From: an uncultured Neomegalonema sp.
GTDB taxonomy: Bacteria > Pseudomonadota > Alphaproteobacteria > Rhodobacterales > Rhodobacteraceae
Assembly (NCBI GenBank): GCA_937995735.1
Contig: CALKIZ010000012.1
Span: 1 to 51,403, forward strand
DNA: 51,403 nucleotides
Direction: 5' to 3'
The translations under genes were made by a program, and so were the position numbers. Positions 27,953 to 37,700 of this stretch are shown here, one piece after another. Below the pieces are notes generated by a model. The model did no database searches, was not told the origin of the DNA, and saw only the letters and a program-made list of their open reading frames with translations. Numbering within the stretch: position 1 is the first letter of the stretch; each line of letters begins with the position of its first letter.

Positions 27953-28860
27953 GTCAGATCCTTTGTGATCGAATGGCCCGCCGCCTGAAGGCGTTGGGAA
28001 AGAACAGCGATATGAGCGGGGCCGACTTCACAGCAGCCACCAACAATGGTTGCACCCTGCTCGACCCATCCCATCGCAAAATCGGCGTAGGCTTCTGGGG
28101 TTAAGTCATTGCGGGTGCTCAGTTCATCTACTTTTGCACCGGGCACATAATTGGTTTCGATGCGCGTAAAACCGTTGGCATAAGCACCAAAAGGCAAACC
28201 GCATTGCGCTAGGGTGGGCATACCCTGATCAACCGCTTCTGGTCGGGTGCAATTAATGAGAATTGCCGCAAGGTGTTTTGCTCCAGCAACCGCATCCAGA
28301 GCATCCGCAAGCGGCTCACCACTGCGCAGTTTCGTGCCGTCATCATCATCCGTCGTGAAAGCCAGCCAGATGGGTTTACCTGCCCTTGCCGCGCCCATAA
28401 GCGCACCTTGCGCCTCGTTAATGGACGACATTGTTTCGCAGAGCAGCGCGTCAACGTAAGGCGCTTGTATCTCTGCAATCTCCGCAAATTGTGCGGCGGC
28501 CTCTTCTACGGGCGGCGTTGAATCAGGATGATAGCTACCATTCAACGGGGGGAGCGATCCGAGAAGGGTCACATCCGATCCTGTTGTATCGATGGCCTCA
28601 ATCGCGATTTCACAGGCCCGGTTTTGCAAAAGGTCGAGCATGTCTTCCTGTCCGTCTCGGGAAAGGCGCGGGCGGCTCAAACTATACGAGTTTGTAATCA
28701 GGGCTTTTGCACCAGCGCGCAGAAAATCTTCGTGCAATCCGCCAACAATATGAGGATGATCGCGCAAAACCGCACCGCCCCAAAGCTGTGTCAGCGCATC
28801 AGGAGAGCGGCGCACAAGCTCTTGCCCCATTCCGCCATCCATCAAAACAATGTTGCTCAC
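27949..28860 (-). CDS. Homocysteine S-methyltransferase family protein
   Basis: A 303-residue member of the zinc-dependent homocysteine S-methyltransferase family (BHMT/MmuM group). The TIM-barrel start IVLMDGGMGQEL and the zinc Cys residues are visible: LINCTRPE and GGCCEVGP. It methylates homocysteine from a donor such as betaine, S-methylmethionine or another onium compound. I chose the GTG at 28860, which overlaps the upstream stop as GTGA; an in-frame ATG 4 codons upstream lies inside the aminotransferase gene. Position between the oxidoreductases suggests that it provides or uses the methyl groups of the same pathway. Confidence 0.88.
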   Translation of the reverse strand: MSNIVLMDGGMGQELVRRSPDALTQLWGGAVLRDHPHIVGGLHEDFLRAGAKALITNSYSLSRPRLSRDGQEDMLDLLQNRACEIAIEAIDTTGSDVTLLGSLPPLNGSYHPDSTPPVEEAAAQFAEIAEIQAPYVDALLCETMSSINEAQGALMGAARAGKPIWLAFTTDDDDGTKLRSGEPLADALDAVAGAKHLAAILINCTRPEAVDQGMPTLAQCGLPFGAYANGFTRIETNYVPGAKVDELSTRNDLTPEAYADFAMGWVEQGATIVGGCCEVGPAHIAVLSQRLQAAGHSITKDLT

Positions 28861-30038
28861 GCTGCGCTCCAATTATCTGCAAAATCGCCAATTCTAGCGC
28901 AGGCTTCCGCCAGCTTATCATCTTCGGTACACAGGCTGATACGGATATGACCGGCAGCGGACGCACCAAAGCTCTCGCCCGGCATCACACCGATTTTTTC
29001 TTCATCCAGCAGAGCATTGGCAAAGGCTTCACCGCTCGCGCTGACCGCCCGCACGTCAATCAACAAATACATCGCAGCGGCAGGCGCATGAACCTTGAGT
29101 TTTGCCGATTTGGAAAGCGCCTGTAGCGCACGATCCCGGCGGCGGCGATATAGGGCGGCAATCTCTTTCTCGCCTTGCCCGCCTTCGCGTAATCCGACCA
29201 ATGCCGCATTCTGAATGAACGGGGCCATGCCGTAAGTCATCGTCAGGAACAGATCAGCCAGCGATGCAATCGCCGCCTCAGGTCCGATCACCCATCCAAC
29301 ACGCCACCCCGTCATTGCATGAGATTTCGACATCGAGCCAATCACAAGGGTCCGGTCCGTCATCCCCTCCAAGGCACGGGGCGAGATATGTTCGCCGTCA
29401 TAGACTTGGCTTTCATACACTTCATCAGAGACAAGCCACAGATTATGGTCGCGACATGCTGCTGCGATCCCCTCTAATGTCTCGCGCGTGTAAACAACGC
29501 CGGACGGGTTCTGCGGCGAGTTAATCAGGATCATCCGGGTCTTTGACGTAATCGCGGCAGCAATAGCCGCCGCGCTTGGTTGGAAACCATCTTCCGGCAA
29601 CGTGGCAACACAAACAGGAACGCCCCCCGCCGCCAAAATTGTCTGAGCATAAGTGGCGTAATACGGCTCGACGATAATCGCTTCATCACCCGGATTAATC
29701 GCTAGCGTCGCACAAGCATAAAGCCCCGCCTGCCCGCCGGGGCAAATAATGGTTTCGTCCTGCGAAGTCGTCACTCCGGTGCGTTCGGTGATGCGCGCCG
29801 AAACCGCCTCGCGCAAGTCGACCCCACCCGTGACGGGGCTGTAATGATGCTGCCCCGCATCAAGGCTGTCTTTACACGCATCCACAATTCTCTGATCGGT
29901 GGTGAAGTCATGGTCCCCGACAGATAAAATCGTCACGTCTTCGCCCGCGCTCTGCATTGCTTGCGCGCGGTAATGGACGCCCCATCCATCATCCTCCGAA
30001 CCCGTGATCGAGCGAATGCGTGTAGAGTGCTCAGCCAT
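28857..30038 (-). CDS. Class I/II aminotransferase, AruH-like
   Basis: A 393-residue fold-type I aminotransferase. The Schiff-base lysine is K238 in SMSKSHAMTGWRVG; NSPQNPSG and SDEVYE are the usual substrate and PLP positions. The N-terminal layout, GWGVHYRAQAMQSAGED, and the lysine segment closely resemble Pseudomonas AruH (arginine:pyruvate transaminase) as I remember it. The usual GDPDF reads GDHDF here. Its start overlaps the upstream fusion's stop (TGATG). An amino acid, perhaps one freed by demethylation, is the likely substrate; the exact one is not known. Confidence 0.87.
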   Translation of the reverse strand: MAEHSTRIRSITGSEDDGWGVHYRAQAMQSAGEDVTILSVGDHDFTTDQRIVDACKDSLDAGQHHYSPVTGGVDLREAVSARITERTGVTTSQDETIICPGGQAGLYACATLAINPGDEAIIVEPYYATYAQTILAAGGVPVCVATLPEDGFQPSAAAIAAAITSKTRMILINSPQNPSGVVYTRETLEGIAAACRDHNLWLVSDEVYESQVYDGEHISPRALEGMTDRTLVIGSMSKSHAMTGWRVGWVIGPEAAIASLADLFLTMTYGMAPFIQNAALVGLREGGQGEKEIAALYRRRRDRALQALSKSAKLKVHAPAAAMYLLIDVRAVSASGEAFANALLDEEKIGVMPGESFGASAAGHIRISLCTEDDKLAEACARIGDFADNWSAA

Positions 30039-32485
30039 CAGGCGCGAATCCGCTCGTTTTCAGGGTCCCAAAGTGGTTGGTCTTCCTGCACGGTGGCCTT
30101 GCGGCGCTCGCCGTAGATCTCGACCTCCAACTCGGTCCCCGGCGTAGCAAGATCAGCGCGCACCACACCGAGCGCGATAGATTTATTCACGCGATACCCA
30201 AAGCCGCCCGAAGTCGTCTCGCCAACGACTTCATCACCCTTCCAGACCGTCGACATATACGGCGCATCAGAATCGCCCGCGTCCACGATCATCGTGACAA
30301 AGCCCTTTTTCGAACCTTGCTGCTTTTCATTCAACAGTGCTTGTTTACCGGGGAAGTCTTGCTCTTTGTTGAGGCGTACGAACCGCTCCAACCCGCCTTC
30401 CAGCATCGTGTAATCGGTGGAAAGATCGCCCTTCCATGTCCGATAGCCTTTTTCCAAACGCATCGAGTCGAGAGCAAACATTCCGAACGGCGTTGCTCCG
30501 GCCTCGCGCACGGCATCATAGACATGCTCGGAATCGCCAAAGCGGGTATGGACTTCCCATCCCAATTCTCCGGCAAAACAAATCCGCATTAACTGCGCGC
30601 CTTTGCCTGCGATTGATGTATTCTGATGCGACAGCCACGGGGATAACAAATCCGCATCCGGTGCGAGATTGGCAATTAACTCGCGCGATTTCGGACCACA
30701 AACAATCAACGTGCTGTAATCGCCGGTAATATCGGTCAGCTCTAATCCGTCAGGCATAGACTTTTTCAGAAATTCAAAGTCATGCCACTGCGCCACGGCA
30801 GCGGTCATAATCATGAAGTGATCATCGTCAAAACGGATGAGTGTAACCTCGGTGACAATGCGCCCGCGCGAGTCTGCAAAATAGCCGAGGTTCATCCGGC
30901 CAACTTTAGGCAAAGCCCCGGCGACTTGCGTCCGCAACCATTCCGCCGCGCCATTACCCTTGAGCATATACCGCGAGAAACCCGGCATATCGAGAACGCC
31001 AACGCCATCGCGCACCGCTTCACATTCTTCTTTTACGCGCTGAGTCCACGGCCCCTGACGGTCCCAAGTTTCCGTTGCGGCTTCGGAAGTATCATCGCCC
31101 TCTTTCGCGAACCAAACCGCCCGCTCCCAGCCGTTGAAAGCGCCAAATTGCGCGCCGGACATTTGCAGGCTCTTGTGGTTTGGCGACAGCTTTTTATCGC
31201 GACCTGCTGGCCATTGGTGATGCGGAAAATGCATCGCATATTCATGGCCATATGTTTCCAGCGCTTTCGCATGACAATAATCATGGTCAGCAAAATCGGT
31301 GTAACGGCGCGGATCAACAGCCCACATATCTTGCTCAGTCTCACCGTGTAGAACCCATTCCGCTAGAACCTTACCTGCCCCGCCGCCTTGCGCGATGCCG
31401 AAGGTAAAGGAGTGCGCCTCGAATGCATTTTTCACACCGGGCATCGGACCAATCAAAGGCAGGCCGTCCGGTGCGTATGGGATTGGCCCGTTTATCACAC
31501 GCTCGACGCCTTCACTACCGAGCATAGGAACCCGCGCCATAGCATCTTCAATATACCACTCAAGCCGCTCCAGATCATCGGGGTAGAGCTGGAATGAGAA
31601 ATCTTCAGGCATCGGATCGTCAGGCGTCACCCAATGCGCTTTACAATTACGCTCATAAGGGCCGAGGTTCAGGCCGTTCTTGTCTTGGCGCAAATAATAA
31701 GACGAATCCACGTCACGCAGCAGCGGAACTTTGTGGCCTTGTTCCTTGGTCCATGCTTCCAGTTCCGGAATTTGACCTGTGAGGAAATACTGGTGGCTCA
31801 TAACAACCATCGGCACAGTGCGTCCGCCGTAAGGTTTGAACCACTCGCCCACACGCTGCGCGTAATAGCCAGCCGCATTGACCACGTACTCACAGCGAAT
31901 ATCGCCCTGATCCGTATGAACAACCCACTCGTCGCCATCACGGGTCACACCTGTTGCCGGACACATACGCATGATCTTTGCACCGAGATCACGCGCCCCC
32001 TTCGCCATCGCTTGGGTTAACTGAGCCGGATCAATATCACCGTCGAGAGGGTCCCAAAGCGCTCCTTCAAGGTCATGCGTCTCAGTGAAAGGGTGCTTTT
32101 CTTTAATGTCGGAAAGCGACATGATTTCCATGTCGATACCCTGATAACGGCCCATCCCCGCAACACGCTCGAACTCTTGCATCCGCTCTTTACTGTGAGC
32201 AAGACGGATCGAGCCGGTCACGTGATAGTTCATAGGATAATCAACATCATCCGCCAGCGTCCGATACATCTCCAGCCCATAACGCTGAATATTCATCACG
32301 GCCCATGAGCCGGAAAAGTTCGGGCAATTCCCCGCCGCGTGCCATGTAGACCCAGCGGTCAGCTCGTTCTTTTCGAGCAAGACACAATCTGTCCAACCGC
32401 CCTTGGCAAGATGATACAGCGAAGAAACACCGACAACACCGCCGCCGATAATGACCACACGGGCCGTCGAAGGAAAATCAGCCAT
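30038..32485 (-). CDS. FAD-dependent oxidoreductase/GcvT fusion, dimethylglycine dehydrogenase type
   Basis: A second 815-residue fusion with the same layout: IIGGGVVG at 12-19, STWHAAG with H49 (probable covalent FAD), a FAO-like middle part and a C-terminal GcvT domain (VCGPKSRELIANL, CFAGELGWEV). It is the first structural gene after the regulator and is more distant from the 25505 copy than a recent duplicate would be. Likely reaction: oxidative demethylation of a tertiary or secondary amine, with formaldehyde captured on tetrahydrofolate. Glycine betaine catabolites are the natural guess. Confidence 0.88.
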   Translation of the reverse strand: MADFPSTARVVIIGGGVVGVSSLYHLAKGGWTDCVLLEKNELTAGSTWHAAGNCPNFSGSWAVMNIQRYGLEMYRTLADDVDYPMNYHVTGSIRLAHSKERMQEFERVAGMGRYQGIDMEIMSLSDIKEKHPFTETHDLEGALWDPLDGDIDPAQLTQAMAKGARDLGAKIMRMCPATGVTRDGDEWVVHTDQGDIRCEYVVNAAGYYAQRVGEWFKPYGGRTVPMVVMSHQYFLTGQIPELEAWTKEQGHKVPLLRDVDSSYYLRQDKNGLNLGPYERNCKAHWVTPDDPMPEDFSFQLYPDDLERLEWYIEDAMARVPMLGSEGVERVINGPIPYAPDGLPLIGPMPGVKNAFEAHSFTFGIAQGGGAGKVLAEWVLHGETEQDMWAVDPRRYTDFADHDYCHAKALETYGHEYAMHFPHHQWPAGRDKKLSPNHKSLQMSGAQFGAFNGWERAVWFAKEGDDTSEAATETWDRQGPWTQRVKEECEAVRDGVGVLDMPGFSRYMLKGNGAAEWLRTQVAGALPKVGRMNLGYFADSRGRIVTEVTLIRFDDDHFMIMTAAVAQWHDFEFLKKSMPDGLELTDITGDYSTLIVCGPKSRELIANLAPDADLLSPWLSHQNTSIAGKGAQLMRICFAGELGWEVHTRFGDSEHVYDAVREAGATPFGMFALDSMRLEKGYRTWKGDLSTDYTMLEGGLERFVRLNKEQDFPGKQALLNEKQQGSKKGFVTMIVDAGDSDAPYMSTVWKGDEVVGETTSGGFGYRVNKSIALGVVRADLATPGTELEVEIYGERRKATVQEDQPLWDPENERIRA

Positions 32486-32568
32486 ATCAGGCTCCTAATT
32501 AACTGCGAGGCGCGCCGCAAGGCCGCCGAAGATGTGGAAAGTAAGCGTTTTCATAAGATAAACACGCC

Positions 32569-33147
32569 TCAATAAACCGGCGGCGAGATCGTCCAGATGA
32601 CGACTGCCTCTTCTGTACCGGGGTTGCGCCAGCGGTAAGGCTCGCGGCTAAAACGGAATGAATCTCCGGGCTTTAACTGGAAGATTTTCTCTCCAACCCA
32701 AAGGTCAAAGATACCGGACACTAAATACCCGGCTTCCTCGGTGTCACGTTCCTGAAATTCCGCGCATTCAGCGCCGGGGGCGAAGACCGAGCGCAGCATC
32801 TCAAATTCGCCGCCCAAGTCCGGCGACAACAATTCTTCCGTTAAACCTGCGGTCGGATCACCAAGACTGCGCCGACCATTTGCGCGCACGACATAACCGC
32901 GCTCTTCGGTGGCTGCATCATCATTGGCGAAGAAAAAGCTGATAGAGACGTCAAATACTTTTGCCAAATTACGCAAGTCAGAGATCGACGGTTCCGACAG
33001 GCCGCGTTCGACTTGTGACAACCACCCTACAGAGCGCCCCAACCGCACAGCAAGCTCAGTCAATGTGAAATTGCGGCCTTTACGAAGCGCGCGCAGGTCA
33101 GTCCCGACCGACCGACTCACAGCATCAATGTTCACCGCATTTTCCAT
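32569..33147 (-). CDS. XRE-family regulator with cupin domain
   Basis: The 192-residue protein has an N-terminal helix-turn-helix (LRALRKGRNFTLTELAVRLGRSVGWLSQVERG, residues about 18-50) and a C-terminal cupin (GEFEMLRSVFAPGAECAEF and KPGDSFRFSREPYRWRNPG). This pairing is typical of PuuR-type regulators that control amine and amino acid degradation and sense a small molecule in the cupin. It lies 83 bp upstream of the four-gene operon on the same strand, so it is a good candidate for its regulator, perhaps autoregulated. No clear operator is seen. Confidence 0.85.
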   Translation of the reverse strand: MENAVNIDAVSRSVGTDLRALRKGRNFTLTELAVRLGRSVGWLSQVERGLSEPSISDLRNLAKVFDVSISFFFANDDAATEERGYVVRANGRRSLGDPTAGLTEELLSPDLGGEFEMLRSVFAPGAECAEFQERDTEEAGYLVSGIFDLWVGEKIFQLKPGDSFRFSREPYRWRNPGTEEAVVIWTISPPVY

Positions 33148-33203
33148 GCGCGGATGATTTTCTCAGTCTCGTGAAATTTGCAACAGTTTTTTCATTCGAA
33201 GTT

Positions 33204-34103
33204 TTATGTATTCGCAAGATTTACTATCGCGTCCACAATCCGGCTGAAACTGTCCCGCGCACGCCCTACCGAGTGTCGCGCTCTCAGATAGCCATGAACC
33301 AAGCCTCGTTCATTGTGCAAAACCACGCTTCCACCTGCTGCAAGCATTTGTTCACAATAATTTTTTCCGTCATCACATAAAGGATCACACTCCGCTGTAA
33401 AAATCACCGTAGGCGGCAAACTGGCAAAGTCTGCATCCCTGAGTGGTGCAAAGCTCACATCGTTTTGCGGCGGCGATCCGTCACAGCGGATATTTTCATA
33501 GAACAGCATATCGGCACGGCTAAGCAGCGGCGCATCAGCATGAGAAAGATACGAACCGGCATCCGTATCACCGCCGAGATAGGGATAGATCAACACTTGT
33601 CCGGCGATCTGCTCCCGCAAAGCATGGGAGACAGCCGCCACCAAAGTCGCACCGGCACTATCACCCGCAACAATCAGCGGACCAGCGTGGTTCACTAATG
33701 CCCAGCGCGTGACTGCCAAAACATCATCATAAGCAGCAGGGTGCTTGTGTTCAGGCGCAAGCCGATAATCGACCGACACAACAACACAGCCACTCCGCGC
33801 GCATAATTCGGCACAAATGCTGTCATGGCTGTCTAGGCTACCAAGAACGAACCCGCCGCCATGGGCAAAAAGCACCGTCCCGCTTGCTTCCTCTGATCGG
33901 TAAGTACGGATCGGAACAGAACCAACGGCATTGTCTTCGACCTGCACCCCGTCGGGCCGACCAACATCAAACGCAGCGCAGAGCGCTTCATATTGCACCC
34001 GTTGTTCTGCAATACTGAGCGAAGAGGCATCCGGCGCGTAATGCGCCTCGGTCGCGCGAATAAAAGCCCAAGTCTCGCGGTCGATAAGCGCGTCGTAACT
34101 CAC
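33204..34103 (-). CDS. Alpha/beta hydrolase, HSL-type esterase
   Basis: A 299-residue hormone-sensitive-lipase-type esterase. The oxyanion motif HGGG lies at 81-84 and the nucleophile elbow GDSAGA at 147-152 (S149). A likely catalytic Asp is in ECDPLCDD and His in LVHGYL. The start is GTG 34103, overlapping the upstream TPR gene's stop as GTGA, so translation is coupled. Natural substrate unknown; short-chain esters are usual for the family. No signal peptide, so it is cytosolic. Confidence 0.88.
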   Translation of the reverse strand: MSYDALIDRETWAFIRATEAHYAPDASSLSIAEQRVQYEALCAAFDVGRPDGVQVEDNAVGSVPIRTYRSEEASGTVLFAHGGGFVLGSLDSHDSICAELCARSGCVVVSVDYRLAPEHKHPAAYDDVLAVTRWALVNHAGPLIVAGDSAGATLVAAVSHALREQIAGQVLIYPYLGGDTDAGSYLSHADAPLLSRADMLFYENIRCDGSPPQNDVSFAPLRDADFASLPPTVIFTAECDPLCDDGKNYCEQMLAAGGSVVLHNERGLVHGYLRARHSVGRARDSFSRIVDAIVNLANT

Positions 34104-34819
34104 TGAGTCAATCGAGCAAGATTCGCATTGGCCAAATCACCCGCAGGGCCACCCGGATCGAGTGAAACTGCCGTTTGCCAGTCACTTCGCGCACCGCCCG
34201 TATCACCACTGACTGCACGTGCTGCTCCGCGCTCAAAATAAGAAATTGCGGAACCGGGATCATATTGCAGCGCCGTATCCGCATCTGCGATTGCGCCCGC
34301 ATGATCTCCCAACCGGCGTTTTGCGGCAGCGCGCAACGTTAACGCCTCAACATTGCCCGGTGAATAGCTCAACAACGTATTCAGATCGTTCATTGCGCCC
34401 GGCATATCCCCCGCAGCAGCAAGCGAACGCGCACGGCTCTCTAATGCTTCAGAATTATTTGGAGAATCAATTAACGCCAGATCAAACTGTTGCCGTGCCG
34501 AATACGGATCACCCGCCGCCATGAAATATTCGCCTGCAGAGATCAACGCATCCAAACGTGCCTCCGACGGAGGCATCTCAGCCGCGATAGATTGGGATTC
34601 CTGTGCCGCTTGGCCAAAATCACCCAATGTAGCGAGCGCTAACGCACGGCAATGACGCGCGGCCAATCCGCCTCCTGCATTACGCCAGCCTTCCGAATCT
34701 TGAAGCGCACGGTTTGGATCGACCTCAACCCAATCAACACAGTTGCGGTAATTGGCGTTTTGCGCCATCCCCGCATTGGACACGAACGCAAGAGCGAAGG
34801 CTAAAATTACTGAGCGCAT
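34100..34819 (-). CDS. Exported TPR-repeat protein
   Basis: The 239-residue product starts at ATG 34819, where GGAG lies 6 nt upstream; the longer frame to 35038 is not supported. A Sec signal is present (MRSVILAFALAFVSNAGMA, cleavage before QNA). Residues about 45-235 form at least four tetratricopeptide-like repeats with a regular pattern (e.g. GDPYSARQQFDLALIDSPNN and GDHAGAIADADTALQYDPG). It probably mediates protein contacts in the periplasm. The stop overlaps the esterase start, but the functions need not be linked. Confidence 0.82.
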   Translation of the reverse strand: MRSVILAFALAFVSNAGMAQNANYRNCVDWVEVDPNRALQDSEGWRNAGGGLAARHCRALALATLGDFGQAAQESQSIAAEMPPSEARLDALISAGEYFMAAGDPYSARQQFDLALIDSPNNSEALESRARSLAAAGDMPGAMNDLNTLLSYSPGNVEALTLRAAAKRRLGDHAGAIADADTALQYDPGSAISYFERGAARAVSGDTGGARSDWQTAVSLDPGGPAGDLANANLARLTQ

Positions 34820-34877
34820 GAGCATCTCCGATATTGGTACAGCGCACAGAGCATAACCGCATAGATTGGGCGAGGAA

Positions 34878-35747
34878 ATGGCAGAGAACACGTTGTTCTG
34901 TTTTGGATATGGATTTTCAGCGCGATGCCTCGCCGAACGGTTGCGCGAAAAAGGCTGGAAAATCGCTACGACTGCACGATCCCCCGAAAAATGCGCAGCT
35001 TTACGCGCGCAAGGGATAAACGCCCATTTGTGGCCCATCGCGTCACTGCCGGAAGTGTGGGGCGATAATGTTCACGTGCTGATTTCCGCTGCGCCGGATG
35101 CAAACGGCGACCCCGTGCTGGCGCAACATCGAGAAGAAATTGTTAGCCTTGTGGACCGCATTGCGTGGCTCGGGTATCTTTCGACAACTGCCGTTTATGG
35201 AGATCGGAACGGCGGATGGGTTGATGAAACCAGCGAATTACAACCAGCCAGCGCGAGAGGTGCGCGTAGGGTAGAGGCGGAAAAAGCATGGCTCGACCTA
35301 GCTCCTGAGGCTCCGGCCCACGTATTCAGGCTTGCCGGTATCTACGGTCCTGGGAGAGGGCCGCTGGAAAAAGTACGCGCGCCGGATGCAAAACGGGTCA
35401 TCAAAGAAGGGCAAGTTTTCGGACGAACCCATATCGAAGACATTGCAAATGTTTGCGAAGCTTCAATTGCCCGCCCGAATCCGGGCAACGTTTATAATGT
35501 TACAGATGATTTCACCTGCCCCCCGCAAGAGGTTCTGGAATACGCAGCCGATCTCCTGAATATCCCACATCCTCCGGCGGTAGATTTCGAGACCGCCGAA
35601 ATGTCCGCGATGGCACGCAGCTTTTATGGTGAGAACAAGCGCGTCTCGAATGAAAAAATCAAAAGCGAACTTGGGGTGACGTTGAAATATCCAACTTATC
35701 GCGAAGGTCTGGCGGCGGATTTGGTACATATGAGCCAAGGCCAATAA
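34878..35747 (+). CDS. NAD(P)-dependent SDR/epimerase-like protein
   Basis: The 289-residue protein has an N-terminal Rossmann motif (FCFGYGFSARCLAERL) and further extended-SDR landmarks (LSTTAVYGD, RLAGIYGPGRGP, FGRTHIEDIA, VYNVTDDF). The YxxxK tyrosine/lysine pair is not obvious, so it may be an atypical SDR (YeeZ-like). A TTG four codons upstream is a possible start; I chose ATG 34878. It diverges from the TPR gene. The substrate is unknown. Confidence 0.8.
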   Translation: MAENTLFCFGYGFSARCLAERLREKGWKIATTARSPEKCAALRAQGINAHLWPIASLPEVWGDNVHVLISAAPDANGDPVLAQHREEIVSLVDRIAWLGYLSTTAVYGDRNGGWVDETSELQPASARGARRVEAEKAWLDLAPEAPAHVFRLAGIYGPGRGPLEKVRAPDAKRVIKEGQVFGRTHIEDIANVCEASIARPNPGNVYNVTDDFTCPPQEVLEYAADLLNIPHPPAVDFETAEMSAMARSFYGENKRVSNEKIKSELGVTLKYPTYREGLAADLVHMSQGQ

Positions 35748-35775
35748 ATTTATGGATGCTTCAAACGCGGAATAT

Positions 35776-37323
35776 TCACATCCCTATCTCATCACCCGCT
35801 TTCACAGATAGTAAAGCCCGCCGTTGTAACTTTCCATTTGCGGTGCGCGGCAGTGCGTCGATGCTGTAAAAAGCGCGTGGAACTTTATACGCGGCCAAGT
35901 GAGCCGCACAATGATCACGCAGGCTTTCCACATCAATCGCCGCCGCCGAAACAATCCACGCTGCAATAATAGAAAGGCCATCTTCGACCGGCATTTCAGT
36001 AACCGCGCATTCATTAACAGCCGGGTGCAAAGCCAGCACCTCTTCGACCTCTTGCGGCGCAACACGATACCCTTGCGCGTTCATCATGTCATCGTTGCGC
36101 CCTTCATACCGCAACGCACCGCTCTCTCCCATAACAGCAAGGTCTCCAGTTAAGAACCAATCTCCTGCATAAGCGGTTCGTGTACGAATTTCATCTCGCC
36201 AATACCCGATCATCAAACCGGGATCACTATGATGAACAGCGAGAACACCCGTTTCACCTAACGGTGTCGGCTGACCATCTTCACCAATGATCGCGATATG
36301 TCGTCCCGGCTGAGGCCATCCCATTGCGCCCTTCGGCGTGGGATGCTCAGGACCGGAAGAAATAAAAGTAGACACTTCCGACATGCCCAAAGATTCGTAG
36401 AGCGGCTTGCCGGTCTTCTCCAACCAACCCTCATGCACCATTCGCGACAAAGCCTCGCCCGCCGTCAAAGCATGGCGCAGACTCGCGAAACCTTCGCGCA
36501 AACCATCACCATATTTTTGCATCCGGCGATACATTCCCGGCACAGCAGCAAAAATTGTCGGCATCCAATGCGCGGCAAGTCTAGGCCAAACTTCCGGCGC
36601 GCGGTCTCCGGCATTGAGAATAGCCGTCGCACCAACACGCCAAGGATCGCTAAGACCGCACCCAAGCACATACGTCCAGTTAAACGCGCCGGTATGCATC
36701 ACCCGATCACTCTCATGCATATCGTGCCAACCCGAGCGCATCATTCGCCGCGCCCAAACACTGCGTTGCGCGTGGAGAACACCTTTGGGTTTTCCCGACG
36801 TACCCGAAGTATAAACAAGCTGCGCAGGATCATCGCGGTGCGTATCGGCATAATCCAAAACATCGCCGCCCAGCTCATCAGGAGAAAGACGTTGCGCGGT
36901 CGTCAAAAATTCAGGGCATTCCGCATCAAGAACCGCAAAACGCGGCTCGGCATCATTGGCGATATAGCTCAGTTCATCCGCAGAAAGTTGAGACGACAAA
37001 GGCATTGCAATGCCCCCCGCCGCAATCGCTCCAAAATACGCAATCGGAAAGCGCGGTGTATCCCCGATACGGATCAATACACGGTCGCCCCGCACCAGTC
37101 CTTGCGCAGCAAAGGCTCCGGCAGCACGCCGGATCGCCTCATCTATTTCGGCAAAAGTCCATGTCTCGGAGGCAACGCCCGGATTGGCTCCATCCACCAC
37201 AATGAGGGCTGGTTTCTCCGGCCACTTGCCAACAGCATCTTTCATAACATAGCGCGCCATGTTGAAGCGCTCGGGACATGCTTCAGACGTGCCATTCCGC
37301 CAGATGCTTAATTGATCGGTCAT
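35776..37323 (-). CDS. AMP-dependent acyl-CoA synthetase
   Basis: A 515-residue ANL-superfamily ligase that activates a carboxylic acid as the acyl-adenylate and then the CoA thioester. The P-loop is YTSGTSGKPKGV; YESLGMSEVSTF, TGDLAVMGESG and the catalytic lysine in RTANGKLQRR are visible. The pattern recalls benzoate-CoA ligases and medium-chain ligases; the acid cannot be named. I chose the ATG at 37323, which overlaps the upstream stop as ATGA. It is the last gene of a coupled trio with a patatin and a cyclotransferase-like protein. Confidence 0.9.
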   Translation of the reverse strand: MTDQLSIWRNGTSEACPERFNMARYVMKDAVGKWPEKPALIVVDGANPGVASETWTFAEIDEAIRRAAGAFAAQGLVRGDRVLIRIGDTPRFPIAYFGAIAAGGIAMPLSSQLSADELSYIANDAEPRFAVLDAECPEFLTTAQRLSPDELGGDVLDYADTHRDDPAQLVYTSGTSGKPKGVLHAQRSVWARRMMRSGWHDMHESDRVMHTGAFNWTYVLGCGLSDPWRVGATAILNAGDRAPEVWPRLAAHWMPTIFAAVPGMYRRMQKYGDGLREGFASLRHALTAGEALSRMVHEGWLEKTGKPLYESLGMSEVSTFISSGPEHPTPKGAMGWPQPGRHIAIIGEDGQPTPLGETGVLAVHHSDPGLMIGYWRDEIRTRTAYAGDWFLTGDLAVMGESGALRYEGRNDDMMNAQGYRVAPQEVEEVLALHPAVNECAVTEMPVEDGLSIIAAWIVSAAAIDVESLRDHCAAHLAAYKVPRAFYSIDALPRTANGKLQRRALLSVKAGDEIGM

Positions 37324-37700
37324 CGCGCCAGCCAATCTCCTCCCGGAACCAGTTTTGCACCGTCGAGCGATCCATTCCAGATATAAACGATTGCGTCACG
37401 TTCAGGAAAAAGCAGCCGTACCGTTTCCCGGCGATAAAGCGACTCAGGCGGGTTGCCGGGAATCCAATCTTCCCAAATATCAATCATTCGCATCGTCGCA
37501 GGATCGGGTGCAGCGGCAAGGTCGCAAATCACAATCCCCTCTCCGGGTACTAGGCCGGGATACTCGCCCAGATCATAGAGATCACCGCGTAGAAAACATC
37601 GTCCATGCCATTGCAGCTGCGGCGCTATCCCGAGAATACCAAGCGCCCCTACGCCCGGTCGTAACGTTCCATAAAAGGCAAGTGGCAGTGCCGGTGTCAC
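37320..37700 (-). CDS. Gamma-glutamylcyclotransferase-like (AIG2-type) protein
   Basis: A 126-residue protein of the gamma-glutamylcyclotransferase fold. AFYGTLRPGVG at the N-terminus is the substrate-binding loop; the later part with MIDIWEDWIPGNPPESLYRRE matches the family region with a catalytic Glu. It starts with GTG, overlapping the patatin stop as GTGA. Family members open or close gamma-glutamyl or gamma-glutamylamine bonds; other roles are known. Its placing between a lipase and an acyl ligase is unusual. Confidence 0.83.
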   Translation of the reverse strand: MTPALPLAFYGTLRPGVGALGILGIAPQLQWHGRCFLRGDLYDLGEYPGLVPGEGIVICDLAAAPDPATMRMIDIWEDWIPGNPPESLYRRETVRLLFPERDAIVYIWNGSLDGAKLVPGGDWLAR

